NCBI GenBank assembly: GCA_025765615.1
Contig: JAIVFJ010000131.1
Span: 78,501 to 142,500, forward strand
Direction: 5' to 3'
DNA from: Zopfochytrium polystomum
Lineage: Eukaryota > Chytridiomycota > Chytridiomycetes > Chytridiales > Chytridiaceae
Length of the DNA stretch: 64,000 nucleotides
Part shown: one piece after another, positions 32,455 to 44,959 of the stretch
Layout: the number at the start of each line of letters is the position of its first letter
Numbering within the stretch: position 1 is the first letter of the stretch
Notes under the pieces: model-generated
The model's input: only the letters and a program-made list of their open reading frames with translations
The model's database searches: none
What the model was told of the DNA's origin: nothing
Made by a program: the position numbers and the translations under genes

Positions 32455-35400
32455 TACCGAAGTACGATCGTTCCCCAGCAGGGGATCGATGCCGACCAGG
32501 TTGGTTGCCTTTTTGTTTTGCACCCCCCGTCGTTAGGCGGGAAACGGGCCGCCCGCAGCGCCCCTCGTTGGATCTGGGATAACCCTGATTCCTTTCGTTT
32601 GCCCTCAGGTATATGTCCAAAAGATCCGGAACTCTTTGGCGGAGATGAACTTGGTCAAAGAAACGGCCATCCGCACCGAAAACTACATGCTCGCAGACCA
32701 GACCCGTCAGAAAATGGTCGCGCTCCAGGCGCAACTCGTCAAGATGGAGCATCAGCTCAACGCCGACATCTTGATCAACGCTATCACGGCGTGGCAAGTC
32801 GGGCTGGCGGACTCGATTAACAAGCATCTGCTCGATTTGAGCGGTTTTAGAAAAGTGGGTGACGTTTTCTTCGCAGCCATGGGGGTTTTTGTTCTTCGAG
32901 TAACCCGGATTCTTCGAGCTTACTCAGCATCGAAGCGAACTGCTGACGCCCCTTTTTTTCTTCGTTTCAGGCCGTGTTGAACGTGGCTTTCCCACTAAAA
33001 GACAAGGCGCACCTGGATTTCCTGGAGCTCCTGAAGATACTTCCGGTCAACTACTTCGACTCCCTCATCCGATCGCTCCTGCTGGTCCTCCCGCAGGATT
33101 TGCCGGACGTGCCCCGCTCCCACTTTGGATGGGATGCCCTCGCTCGAAAGATTCCGAATCTCGCCAAGCAGAACTCGGACGCCGTGGATGTGGTGGTGCG
33201 TTGAATTTTAGATCTGTTTTTTCTTGGCCTCAAAACTTCGAACGACCGCCTTGCCCGCCGCTACCCGCGACTCACACTCTGTTATGGTTCCAGAAATCGA
33301 TGGTCGTTCTCAGCATACTGGATTTGATGATTCGGATTACGGACCGACTGACAATGGCCAGCTTGAAGCGCGACACGCACACGCTCTTTCTGAAGCACGC
33401 TTTCCACTACGTGCGAAACTCGGCCTCTCGTCGTGTCACCCTCGACTTTGAGGCCCGCCTGTTTGAGCAAATTGGCATGCGTTGGGCTATCGTCGTGGGC
33501 GACCTGGCCAGTGTCGAGTAAGTTTTAGCCCGTGATTTGCGAAAGGGGTCGCCTGTTCTGAGCGCATACTCTCCTTTGAAAAACTTAGCCGCACGGAGAT
33601 TATCCGGCAGATAAGCACCGCCTTGGATATCACTCGCAAGACTCCACATGAAGAGATTATCCTCATCTTGTCCGCCACACGGTACATTTCGGCCCGTCCG
33701 ACAAACGACAAGGAGGCTCAGGAGACTGTGTTTTTGATGCACGAGCTCATTGGACACTTTGAAAAAAATAAGAAGCCCGTCATTCGACTCGCTATCATTC
33801 AGGCCCTGGAGCGGCTGGTTCAGCCGTTGGACTTTGCCATTCGTGTGCAGAACCCGGAGCTTTGGGAAGTTGGCATGCACAATGAGGTGAGACCGCGTTT
33901 CATCTTCTTTTGGCGATAGAGTATGTGAACTGAGTCATGCCATGACATGCACCGCAGCTCATTGACCTGCACAAGTACGCCCGCCGATGGGCTTCGTCTT
34001 CTGACGAACTCCGGGCCGCCGCAACGCGACTCTGCACGATCATTGTTCTCAACACAACGCTCGAGTACTTCCGGGCAAATGTCGACACACTCATGCAGGA
34101 TATCTTCGCGCCCGTGATGTCCCCAAGAAATTCGCAAAAGGCGCCAATTGCGATTCAGCCGTACGTGTACGAATGCGCTTTGCAGCTCCTCCGCGGCCGG
34201 TATTATCTGGATACGCGAACAAACTCAAGGAACCGCGTGCTGGGTACGTTTTCGGTTTCGGACAGCTACGGCTACCTGACCAGGCCGTTGGGCGACGAGA
34301 CACCGGATATCGTTTCGGATCGGCTCAAGAACATCGCCGAGGCGCTGTTCATCAACAGGCGTGGGCCGATTGGGCCAGATCATTTGGATGCCTGCGTCGA
34401 GATCATCATGCAGATGGGGGCTCAAAAGTAAGAACATTATCATTTGTACTTGTTTCGTTCACTTGGCTAACAAGACCAACGTGAAAATAACCAGCCTCCA
34501 AGTCACCCTGAAGCTGATCGCACACTTGCTTACCCCGAGCAACCCAGAAATCCCGGAATACTACTTTATCGGTCTTCGCTCGCTTCGTACCATGCTCGAT
34601 GCAGACTCAGAGTTCACAGTGAAAGCTGTCTGCCGACTCGACCCACAGTTCCCGCAGCTGCTCAACGATATCCCGTACGAATTCGAAATGGCACTGATCA
34701 CAATGCTTCAGTTTTGCGACAACAACGCCGGTATCGCGGTGTTTGATCGGTCCGGAACAATATTGGATCCCATCGTGCACCCGTCGTTGCGGCAAAAACC
34801 TCAAGGCCTTGGTCCCAGTACGGAGGTCGTGAACGGCGCTGTCAACGGTTCCAGCGGCGCTGGGCTGTCGCGCGGCGCGACGATGCGACAGCGCGCTCCC
34901 GGGGCCCCTGCAGACATGAGCAATCCGAGCAGGAACCGGAACCTGTACGCTCGAGGCGACGACGACGTGATCGCCATGATCAGCGATGCGCTGGATAATG
35001 CATCGATCCGAAACTCTACGGCACCTCCCACCCGGCTAATCAGCTCGTTTGAGGACCCCAACGGAGCGAACTCCGTGAACGGCGAGTTTACAGGCGTTCG
35101 TAGGGGTAGCATGGCCACCCTTGCGTCAAAACGCACTCCCGGCGGGCTGTCCGACGCCACCATTTCGGAGGCAAACAGCAAAGTGGCTGCCGGAGTACAA
35201 AGCTGGTACGAAGCATGCGGAATGCCCACCCCGCGCATGGAGAAGATCATGTTCTCCTCGCAGCTGCATGACCCTGCTCGAATCAAGCGGTCAATGTCTG
35301 TTGGCATGGTGCCAGCGGAAGACTCCAGCACCATAGGCCTGGCTGGAGCAGGCGGACCAGTCCCGATGCGCTTGCGAACAGACCTCGCCCTCGTGCTCCG

Positions 35401-38400
35401 ACTCTTTAAAGAGGTTTTGCGAATGGTCCAGTACATTCCGCACCCGGAACTCGTCAGCGGCCAGCTCTTCGTCGGTGCAGTTTTGATCCACTCGCAGCAG
35501 GATATTGCGCACGAAGCGTCGATGGCGCTGCAGATCATTTTCCAGCGCTTTCCCGAAATGCGCATGAGCATCATCAACGGTTTCATCAACTACATCAAAA
35601 ACACGCCTCACGACGACGACATCTCGTACTGCACCGTCGTTTTGCACCTGGGCTTGCTGCTAGACTTTTGGGCAAACGTCGACTTGCACACCACCACGTC
35701 GCAGTACCGTCCCGAAGACGACATTGTGTACCGCGTGTCGTGCAAACTCGACGCGTGCATGATGATCCTCCTCGGCCGCCCCAACCCACGCATCCGCAAA
35801 GCGGCGCTCTCCGCGCTCGCGGACCTGCACGCCATCGCAGGCCACTACTCGCCGCACAGCAACGTCCCCGACTCGATGCCGCTGCACCTCATCATCACGA
35901 CGCGGTCCGACGTGATCGCGCGCCGCAGTCTCCACGCCCACCTCCAGCGCGATGCCCTCGGCGGCCTCCTCGTCCCCCGCGCCGCAGCCGCAGTCACGCT
36001 CCTGACGCTGCAGGACGTGGCAGAAAGCGACTTTGGCGTGCTGTTCCGGATCTACCTCGGCGAGCTTGCGCGGCAGTTTGCGGCGCTCGGCAGGACGAAG
36101 GCGTTGCGGCACTGCGCCAAGTTTTTGCGGCAGCTGGCTATTCCCTACATGACGAGTGTGCAGGCTGTCGACGCCAACTTTGTCGAGACTTACAGCTTGT
36201 ACTCGGTGTTGATGATGTCGTTGGCTGGAGTTCCGGTTCGTGCTGCGTTTTCCTTTTTTTTTTTTTTTGGGGTTATCGCGTTGCAGTATTAATTCTACTT
36301 CCAGTTGAAATCAGAAGATGGGTATTCGCTGGAGCCCTACTCGTCATCGGATAAACTTCTGTTCCACCACTTTAAAAACTATCTCTCACCGGTAAGCAAA
36401 CTTTATTTAGGGAAGCCTGCTTCTAAGGCGACGTCTGATTCACATGCTCGCTTTGCTCTGCCTCGTTTACATTCATGTTGCCCCAGATTCTCAACTCAGA
36501 GAACACTTGGGAAGTCAAGTCCATCGTGAACGCGAGCTACTTCATGCATCGATCGCTTCTTCAACTGTACATTCTGGAACTGTGGCAGTGGTACGCGGAA
36601 ATGAAGCAAAATTTTGCGCAGCGCCTCAACCCCCGCATGATCGACAACACCGTGGCCACGATTCGCGTGATCGCCCAGTGCCCCGAATTCAACCTGGTTG
36701 TCCGCGAGTCGACCGTGTTCCAAACCTCCGCGGTGGACATCATCTCGGACCTTCTCCGCCTCGCCGAAATCGCCTTTGCCGAAAGCCCGCAGTTCTTGTC
36801 CGCCGGCCCGGTGTACCGCGCCAAAACGGCCGTCAACTGCTGCGTCATCACCGACCGCCTCAGCACCGCCATCTCCATCGGGCGCGCCATCGCTTTTAAA
36901 GAGCGCGACGCAGCCATCACGGCCGCCGCCGTGGCCGCGGCGATCGAGGGCACAGAACCGGTCCGCCCCTCCATGATGTTCGACCCCGACCCGCCGGGCC
37001 TCGCATGGGACGTGGCCCCGCGTCGCTCCCTCGCTTTCCGCATGCGCGACTGGTACGCCGTCGTCGAAACCGACGCCCTCATGCCTCCCGGGCCAGCTGG
37101 CGGAGCCGCCCTCGGCGGCGGCATGCCGGCCTCCGGCCCCGCCGACGACTCGCGCCGCCTCGCCAAGCTGCGCCGAAAGCTCGCGGCCCAGATCGGCCCC
37201 GCCGCCGCGAGCCTGTTTGCCCTCGGAGATCTGTTCGACGGGGCGCCCATGCCGCCCGACGTGCTCAACTGGATGGCCAAGGTCGAGGCCCTCGGCCACA
37301 AAGTGTTTACCCCCGCCATTCTGTACAACTATGAGAACGCGCTGGGCACCGTGCTGGCGCACTCGTACAGCGCAAAGGGGACCGTGCTGGCTTTCTCGGA
37401 CGCAATTTTTGAGCAGGTTAAATCTTCTGTCATGGACCTTGCCTACTAGTTTCTTTCCCTTACCCCTCAACTCCTTATCCAGATTCTTCCGCGGTATCAA
37501 GAAAACGAGGACGCATTTTTGAGTGGAACAGACGGGGGAACAGACGGCCAATACGTTGCGGTCATGCACGGGCTACCGACGGCCCCCGCAGAGCCTGATG
37601 GCGAGCGAGCCACTTTGATTTTCCCAGTCCTGGACATTGACGCTATTGAGAAGATCCGCCAGAATTTGGGCAGTCTGATCTACTTTGGTAAGCCAAGTGC
37701 ACTAGTTTTTGGGCGTTTGTTGTCGGCACTCGGTTCTCACCAAAAGCTCAGGTTTGTACAATATGATGAGCAGCAACAAGCTCGTTCGCAGCAGAGCTTT
37801 CCAATTCATTCGGGAGCTGTACTGCAGATACAACCCGGATCCGACGGTGGATATGGTTGGTTTGATGAACAAGTACTACGGCGTTTTCTACAGCAATATT
37901 TCCGTCAACCTGAAAGAAAGCATATTGGACCTTGGCCGGCTTGCGGCAGATCTTTTCTCGGCGGACGCACCCTCTTTCCTGTGGGAAGCCGTGCGATGCT
38001 CTCGAAGTGTGCAAAAAGCCGAAAAGCCGGTTTGCCTCATGCCCAGCCAGCAGCTCATCCTTGAGTTGATCTTGCCGTGGTGCCGGTATGTCAATATCGC
38101 AAACACAGACGAGGACATTGTGTTTGCAGAGTTCTTCCGCTACCTGATGGATGCCGCTTTTTACAAGCCGAAGCACGACGAGGACGTCCAGCGGTGCTGG
38201 GCCGAGGTGGCCGCCTCCCCGGATTACGGCGCCTCCAACTGCGGCGTCTTTGCCGAAATGCTGGTGCACATTGTCGGAAAATTTGATCGCCTTCGCGAGC
38301 AGGCGTGCGCGCTGCTTTCGCGCATCTACGCCGCGCACCCCGAAGTCGTTGCCGACCGCCTCGTTCGGTACCTCTCTGCCGCGGCGTTCCCGTGGCGCGC

Positions 38401-40529
38401 GGGCAACCCGTCCATCGACCCCGCTCGCGCCGTGATCATCACGCCCATCGTCCGCGAGTACGTCAACGTCCTCTACACCGCGCTGAACGGTGGCAGCGGC
38501 ATCGTGCTGCCGGACCCCTCCGCCGACTACGCTGCGTCGTCCAAGGCAGTTGTCATGCTTGTCTCGGAACTGCTGCTTCAAAATAACTCGGTCCTCTTCC
38601 CGCACCTCCCCGTAATCCTCAACTACATCCTCCTCCACCTCCCGGCCAAGCTTGGCAACAACTCGGTCAGCACCTACATGCTGGCGAACTTGGTCGAGGG
38701 CCGGATCGGCGTCTTGCACCAGACGCAGGGCATCATAGCGCCGGAAATGGCAGAGGTGGTCGAAAAGCTCAAAAAGATTCTGATGCACCTGGAAAACGCC
38801 GCCGCCGTGGTCCAGTGGGGTAACGAAAAGAAACTGCCCGACGCGAAGCACGTCACAAAAATTCCCATCTTGGATTTCATCGAGCTGATCGTTTCAACCT
38901 TTGAAAACGACTGCCCGAACCTGCTGAGGGATCTGACCAAAGAGGCGCTCATTTGGGCGTCGGACGGCGTACTGAACCAAGACACGTCGGCCCGCGCGAT
39001 ACAGACTTACACGACCCTTATCCGCATCCTCCGCAGCCCACCGGCGAGCCTCCTCAACCCGCTTTCCTCCCGCCTGTCCGAGCAAATGTCCATCCTTTCG
39101 TCGCTGGAAGTCGAGACGGCAGCCACTGGGTCATGGGAGCGGCTGCCCGATGCGAGCAAATCCCTTCGCGCGCGCACTGAAGATGTCCTTTCGTCGGTCC
39201 TGCGCCTGCAGAATGTGTTGATCGGGGTCTACGCGCAAATGAACGTTCTGGGCGAGCATCCCGTGCTTTTCTGGGGCGGAGCGAGCCTCCTCAACATACC
39301 GACAAACATCTTCCCGCAGCTGTGGCTCATGGCGTCCAACAATTGCCGTGACTACTTGTCTCACTACGACCGCACGGCCCTCAAGATGCCAAACACGCCG
39401 TTCATGGCGGTTTACATCATGCAGCGGGACGGCATGGAGGGCCTCCAGCCCACGCTTCTTCCGGGCCTATTTGACGAAGATAAGAAGATCCAGGAAAGCT
39501 CGTTTGACCTGCTCCTGCAGTGCTGGTGTTCGCTGCCGGACGAGTTTGTCGATCACTCCCCCGTGGGGCTCCTGTACACGATCCTGTACAGCTTGACGTG
39601 GATTTTCTCAAACATTTACACCGAGGGACGTGCAGTCGGCGGCGCAGGCGTGACGGTCAGTGTTTGGAAGACTTTTTCTTTTTTCTTTTCCTTCGTTTTG
39701 CGTGCAATGGCTCGTATTACACCCGTATTCTAAATGCTCTTTTCCTTCTGTTATCTGCTTTCCGTCTTCTACAGGTCGAATCCATCGCGTCCCTTTTGCA
39801 GGAAACGCTGACGCAAAAGAACAGTCTCGAGTTTGCCGGTATCATCGCGTGCCTGCAAACGATCGTGCTCTCGGCAACATCCTCGCCGAACCCCCCGCCC
39901 TCGGTCCTCGCCAACGGGTCACCGACGTCGCCGTCGCAGCGGTTCAACCACGCGGCGGCAGGGGCGCCGTCGTCGACGCTGTCCGGGGCGGCGATCGACG
40001 ACCTCCTCGAGCGGTGCGCGGCGAACCTGGCGCAGATCTTTTTCCCGGCGTGCCTCAACAACGTGGCCGACTACTGCCTGTTTGCGCTGCGGCTTGGCCC
40101 GTCGCAGGCCCGCGTGTCGATGAAGCTGACCCAGGTGCTGTGGTCGCTGGCGCTCAACTACCAGACGCCCGCCAGCGGTTTCAAGGCGCTGCTGAGGAAG
40201 CTGCCGTTCATGGTCGAGAACCAGGAGACGGCGAGGGCGTTGATGGCGTACGTGTTGAACGAGGTTGCGGACTTGGACGAGTTTATCAAAGGTTTGTTTT
40301 TCTGGTTCATTTTTTTTCTGTACATTTGATGATTGATTGTATTGTTTTTTTTCTTTTCGTTCGCTGACGACTTTGTTTCGTGGCCCTTCTCTCTCACTTC
40401 GTCGTGGTCCCCCATCGTGCCGCAGAAATCGACCTGACTGCGTCCGGGCGGGTGGAGGCTGTACCAGACTTTGAGCGGCCGGTGGGATCGGTGGGCCGGG
40501 CACTGCAGGGACTTGCCATGATTCTTTAA
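32455..40529 (+). CDS. Furry/Tao3/Mor2-family cell morphogenesis protein (5' end unresolved)
   Basis: Furry-family scaffolds bind NDR/Cbk1-type kinases with Mob co-activators and direct polarised growth (RAM/MOR pathway). Thirteen exons join in phase: 32455-32499, 32609-32854, 32971-33195, 33294-33517, 33589-33886, 33958-34427, 34495-36235, 36305-36391, 36487-37416, 37483-37687, 37752-39655, 39775-40291 and 40426-40529. They encode about 2,331 residues, matching the usual 2,200-2,400. The protein is almost entirely helical repeats. Family-like blocks are ALERLVQPLDFAI in the N-terminal part, ILLGRPNPRIRKAALSALADLHAI in the middle and SSNKLVRSRAFQFIRELYCRY with LILELILPWCRYV in the C-terminal half. 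The insert at about 34800-35350 is disordered. More 5' coding exons may exist. The kinase partner is not in this window. Confidence 0.8.
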
Positions 40530-41635
40530 CGCGACATGCTTTTTGTTTCTTTGCCCCCTTCGCCGAAGCCCCCCCGGGTTTACCTCTCTCCCTGTACCTC
40601 TCTCCCTCTCTCTCTGGCTCTCACGCATTCCCAAACCTCCGCTCCCAGAACCCTAATCAAGTTTGTCGCGTTTTGTTCTTGTGCTCCTGTCTTTTTCTGT
40701 CCTCTGGTGTTGTGCTTCCTTTTTGCTTTTTTTGTTTGCTGCTCCTTCCGCTCGCACCCTCCCCACAGGATGGCCCAGCCACCACCCCAAGGCTCCGCTC
40801 GGACACTGTTTAGTTTTTTTTTTTTGCTAAAAGGCTCCCTTTCTCCTTGTTTTTCGCCAAACTTTTTTTTTTTTTTTTTTCGTTGCTCTTTCTGGTTTCC
40901 TGAAGCGACAAATTGCCACTCTTACTGTAAAGAACCACAGTGAATGAATGAACCCAATCAAATAGAAGTTTTAGGAGGGGGGTGGGGCTGTAATTGGAGG
41001 ATGGCAAGCGGGGTACTGCTGCATTGCTAATGGAACAACGACGGCCAAGGGCCGAATTTCTTGTCACTCTTTATTACTCCCCCGTGAATATAGCTCGTGT
41101 CGCCCGTTCAGCACTATAAACGCAGTGGCAAGAGAGCAGTTTGCTTTTTCGTAAGTGAGACTCTCTTATCGACACTTCTCAATCGGTGACACTGCGGCGT
41201 TGCCTGCCGATGGATTGCATTGAAGAGCACTGATCGAGGAGGGGACATTTCCTCGTGCGCATAAGCGTGGACCAGGCCACACCGCCGTCTTGTGGCTCAA
41301 ATCCGCCACAACCCGTTTTCTGTGCTTATGCCATCATCCCAAACAACGATCAACCATTTTTTGCTGCATTACACGAAAGCAGCAGAGCTTTCCAGCAATA
41401 GTCAAAGATAGGCAGAGTCCTAAATCCCTCGTGTGGCAGAACACAGCGATGCTCTGGTCCAGCGGTGGGGGGAGGGGGGCGGGGGCAGCACTTTTGTCGG
41501 AGAAGTTCACGGTGCGAGCTACTTCCGTGCTGTACTGCACGAGCGTTATAAAATACATTTCCGGTTGCTTTTTTTTTTTTTTTTTTTTCTCGCCCTCCCT
41601 GAATTAACTGGTCGCTGTACCCGCAGCCTCACTTA
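40530..41635. other. Intergenic between Furry-like and ANKRD40-like genes
   Basis: About 1.1 kb with T runs near 40813 and 40863-40880 and a T run at 41572-41588. There is a possible snoRNA-like or promoter region around 41090-41280, but no boxes are convincing. No coding frame is supported. Confidence 0.5.
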
Positions 41636-42758
41636 ATGTCGTCCTCTTCCTCTTCGTCCTCGCGCGACAACGACTTTCTCGAAGCCGCCGCGCTCGGCAA
41701 CCGCCGCGCCGTCGCGCTGTTCCTGGCCGCCGACCCGCCCGTCAACGTCAACTTCCAGAACGCCGTCAACGCCTGGTCCGCCCTGCACTGGGCCGCCAAG
41801 CGCGCGCACCGGGACATTGTCGACCTGCTGCTCGCACACGGCGCTGACCGCTCCCTGCGCAACAGCGCCGGACGCACGGCGCTTGACCTCGCCGAGCACC
41901 CGGACATCCGCCGCGCGCTGCAGCTCGCCCCCGGAGGCGCTGACGCGGACGTGGACTCGGATGTTGCTGGTGCTGCTGCTGCTGCTGCTTCAACAACAAC
42001 CAATGCTGCGGCGTCGTCGTCAGCGGCAGCAATTTCGCAGAACCCAGGCCGCGACTGGGACGACGGTGTCGCATCCACAGCACCCGCATCCGCCGCCGCC
42101 GCCGCCGCCGCAGCCATCCCCGACCCAGCCAGTAAAACGTTTACGCCCAGCTACCTCGTCAACCCAGACCTGTCGCGGCTGTGGGCCATCCCCGACTCGG
42201 TTGGCCCGGCGACGGCGACGGCGGGCGATGGCGTCGCAGACGCTGCCCGCGATCATGGTTTGCGTCTGTTTTCTTCTTTTTTCTTGTTTTTGCTGTTTGG
42301 TTTCTGGCCCGCCGCTGGACCTAACACACTCCGCTCTGCTCTCCCTCCCTCCAGCAAAAGCCGCGACCCCCGCACCCGCCAATCTCCCCGCCTCGCCTGC
42401 CCCTCACCCGCTTCCCGCTGCCTACGCCTCCGCCGCCGCCGCCGCCTCTGCGGCAACCACCCCGCATGTCACCGACGAGGACCTCGACACGCCGCGGCAC
42501 GAGGTGCTCGTGTTCCTGGACACGCCGCCCAAGACAAAGCTCCTCGGGGCGGTGTTTGTGCACCCGCGAGCGACGGTGGCGGACCTCGAGGCGCAGCTGC
42601 GGGCCGAGATCGACGACGCGCCGCGCGGCGCGTTTGCGCTGTTCCGCTTCAACGACGGCGACGAGACGCCCGTGCCCATCAACAGGGGCCAGGCGCGCAA
42701 CCGCGCGATGTGGCACTTTAGGCGGTCCGCGAGGCTAGTGATCAAGCCGCTGGAGTGA
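41636..42758 (+). CDS. Ankyrin repeat protein, ANKRD40-like
   Basis: The start ATG is at 41636. Two exons, 41636-42257 and 42355-42758, join in phase for about 341 residues. The N-terminus carries ankyrin repeats: DFLEAAALGNRRAVALFL, NAWSALHWAAKRAHRDIVDLL and HGADRSLRN. A short motif FTPSYLVNPDL parallels the conserved FVPNYLANP segment of animal ANKRD40. The middle is Ala/Pro-rich and disordered. The C-terminal 90 residues form a ubiquitin-like-looking domain (EVLVFLDTPP to ARLVIKPLE), as in ANKRD40. The order of ankyrin repeats, short motif and C-terminal domain is the reason for the call. The molecular role of ANKRD40 is poorly known, so I give no function. Confidence 0.75.
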
Positions 42759-42896
42759 GTGAAGTGAGTGAGTTTGTACTGTGAACGGGAATTAGAGTCG
42801 AGCACAAGAAAGAAGCAGAGGGACAACAAAACAAAAAAAAAAAAAAAAAAAAAAAAATAGGAGGAAAAAAATAGGCAACATTCAATCGAACGGAAT

Positions 42897-44331
42897 ATGA
42901 GCGAAAACAAGACGGTGGGGAAATTGTCGCCTTCCACAAGCGGAGGGGGAGGAGGAGCTGTCGGGTCGGACTCGCGGCGAAAGCTGGTCGGCGACGATCC
43001 CGAGAGTGTGCGCGCGATGGCGTCCGAGTACCTGGGTGAGGACTATCTGGAGCAGAGTACTCGTCGAGCGGGCCGAGTAGGCTTCCGCCGCTGGCCGTCT
43101 GATCCGGGACTTCCGCCCCAACCTCCCATCCAACAAAACAACCCACCAAAGGAAAGCCCGGACTGGCGTCACGGCCGCCATCAAGGAGCTCATCGCGGCC
43201 CTGCTCGAGGCGCGGCCGGACGACCCCATCTCGTACATTTGCGAGAGGCTCGCGGGGTATGCGCCACCCGTCTCTCATGGCGTCGTGTGTGTGTGTGTGT
43301 GTACTGAGCCTGTAATACCAATGCGGGCGTTTCTTGAAAAGAATGCAGACCCAGCCGCACTACATCCCGCTCGCCCACCTCCACCAGAACCTGACGCGCT
43401 TCCACTGGTCGACGCCGCCTTTCTGGAACAAGCTGGCGGACACTTTCGAGTCCATGGCCGCCTCCTGTAAGAAGTCCCACTTTAAGCGGCTGTCCAGAAT
43501 AAGACGAAAACTCATCCTTTGTTCGACTTTCGGGGGAAAAAAACTACTGAAGGCACGACACAATCACCCTTCCCGCCACCACCTCCAGCCGCCGTTGGTT
43601 CCGCCGCTGCCACCGCCACTCCCACCACCACCGTCGCCCCCGCGCAACCGGCATCCGCGGCCGCACCGTCCCTCCCTTCGGCGGCGACGGCGGCGTCGAC
43701 GGCGAGCAAGCCCACCGCCGTCTCGTCGCAGTCTTCGTCGTCGCGGCGGCGGCCGTCCGTCGACCAGGCGCAGCTCACGCAGCTACTGCGGCGCTTCTGC
43801 GCGGATGCCGAGCCGGTCCAGGCGGCGCTGCTGCGCGTCGTCGCCGACTGGCTCGTGTACGAGTCGGCGGCGCGGTTCGCCGTGTTTGCAAAGAGCGTGT
43901 TGGTGTTTGCGATCATGGATGGTGGGAATGTGTGAGGGACGGGGTGTGGGTTCTCTCGCTAACGTGGAAGAAAAAACCAGAGTACCTTCGCAAGTCGCGG
44001 CACGCCTTCCCGCTGCCCTCCGCGACCGCGTCGACGGCGACGTTACGTCACCTCTTTGACGACGTCGCCAAGCTGCCAGGACCCATAATTTGCGACGAGT
44101 TGAGTATCTGTTAATTCTTGTTTGAACTCTTTTCTTTCTTTCTCTAAGTGAAAAGCCGAATCCGAAACAAAACGCAGGGCCGACGGCGTCCGCGCGATGC
44201 TCCGCCGGCGCATATTTGAGGCTGCGGACGACGCCGACGGCGGCGGCGACGACGAGGCGCGCGGCGGGCCGCCGCCTCGCGCCATGAAGGGTTGGGACGC
44301 GTGGGTGCGCTGGCTGGCGCTGCGCATTTGA
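42897..44331 (+). CDS. Tubulin polyglutamylase complex subunit 1-like protein (TPGS1)
   Basis: TPGS1 is a non-catalytic subunit of the TTLL1 polyglutamylase complex, which adds glutamate chains to axonemal tubulin. Six exons join in phase: 42897-43035, 43157-43256, 43342-43466, 43589-43921, 43981-44098 and 44178-44331, giving about 322 residues. The family signature is a Dpy-30/RIIa-like dimerisation helix near residues 48-80 (IKELIAALLEARPDDPISYICERLA), compare VLEARPEEPIAFL in human. It is followed by a helical block LTRFHWSTPPFWNKLADTF, an Ala/Thr-rich linker, and a second helical domain (LTQLLRRFCADAEPVQAALL). Start ATG 42897, 138 bp after the ANKRD40-like stop. Identity outside the helix is modest, so this is a family call from order and motifs. 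Confidence 0.7.
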
Positions 44332-44959
44332 AAAAGAAAAAAGAGGAGGGAGGAGGAAGATGGGAAAACCCGAAGGTTGGGGTTAGAGGGTGGGGGTTTG
44401 GTGTGGAAGGTGCGGAAAATGATGAGGGATGAGGGGACGATGCAACTGCGGACAGCGCAACCGGACCTTCCCGCCTGAAGGAATGAGTAATTGAACGAAA
44501 TTCTTTCCCCCTCCTTGCTCCATGGAGGCCTTAGGAATTCACGCAACAGAAATGCCCACACGCCGTCGATCGGCGGACAGTTGGGTCGGGTCGCGTTGTG
44601 TCGCGTCGCGTCTTTCCGCAGCGTTACCGTGGGGTCGCGCTCCCCCTCGGACGAACGTCAGGCTGTCCGACAGAGCTGGACAAGGCCACCCACAAAATAT
44701 ACAAACAATCGAGACCTAGGCTTTTGTCTCAAAAGGAAGCGTGGCGCGAACAGTATACACGAATGGCATCTGTTGACAGCTTGTTGCCCCGCGCGCGCCA
44801 AATTTTTTTTTTTTTTTTTTTTTTGTTTTTTTTTGTTTTTTTTGATTTTTTTGCTTTCTTCCAGCGACGCGCCCTTCTTAAACACACAAACACAAACACA
44901 CACGCACACACATTTCGCAAATAAATAAAAATTCGTAAGAGTCAGGGCAGTCTCGAATA
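44332..44959. other. Intergenic with T-rich tract
   Basis: The stretch contains a T run at about 44801-44850 and a CA-rich stretch at about 44880-44910. No gene is seen; it must hold the TPGS1-like terminator and the receptor promoter. Confidence 0.5.

Noticed and set aside
36496..38851. Minus-strand frames of over 350 codons opposite the Furry-like gene
   Set aside because: High GC at third positions makes antisense frames open; the plus strand gives phase-consistent exons with family blocks.
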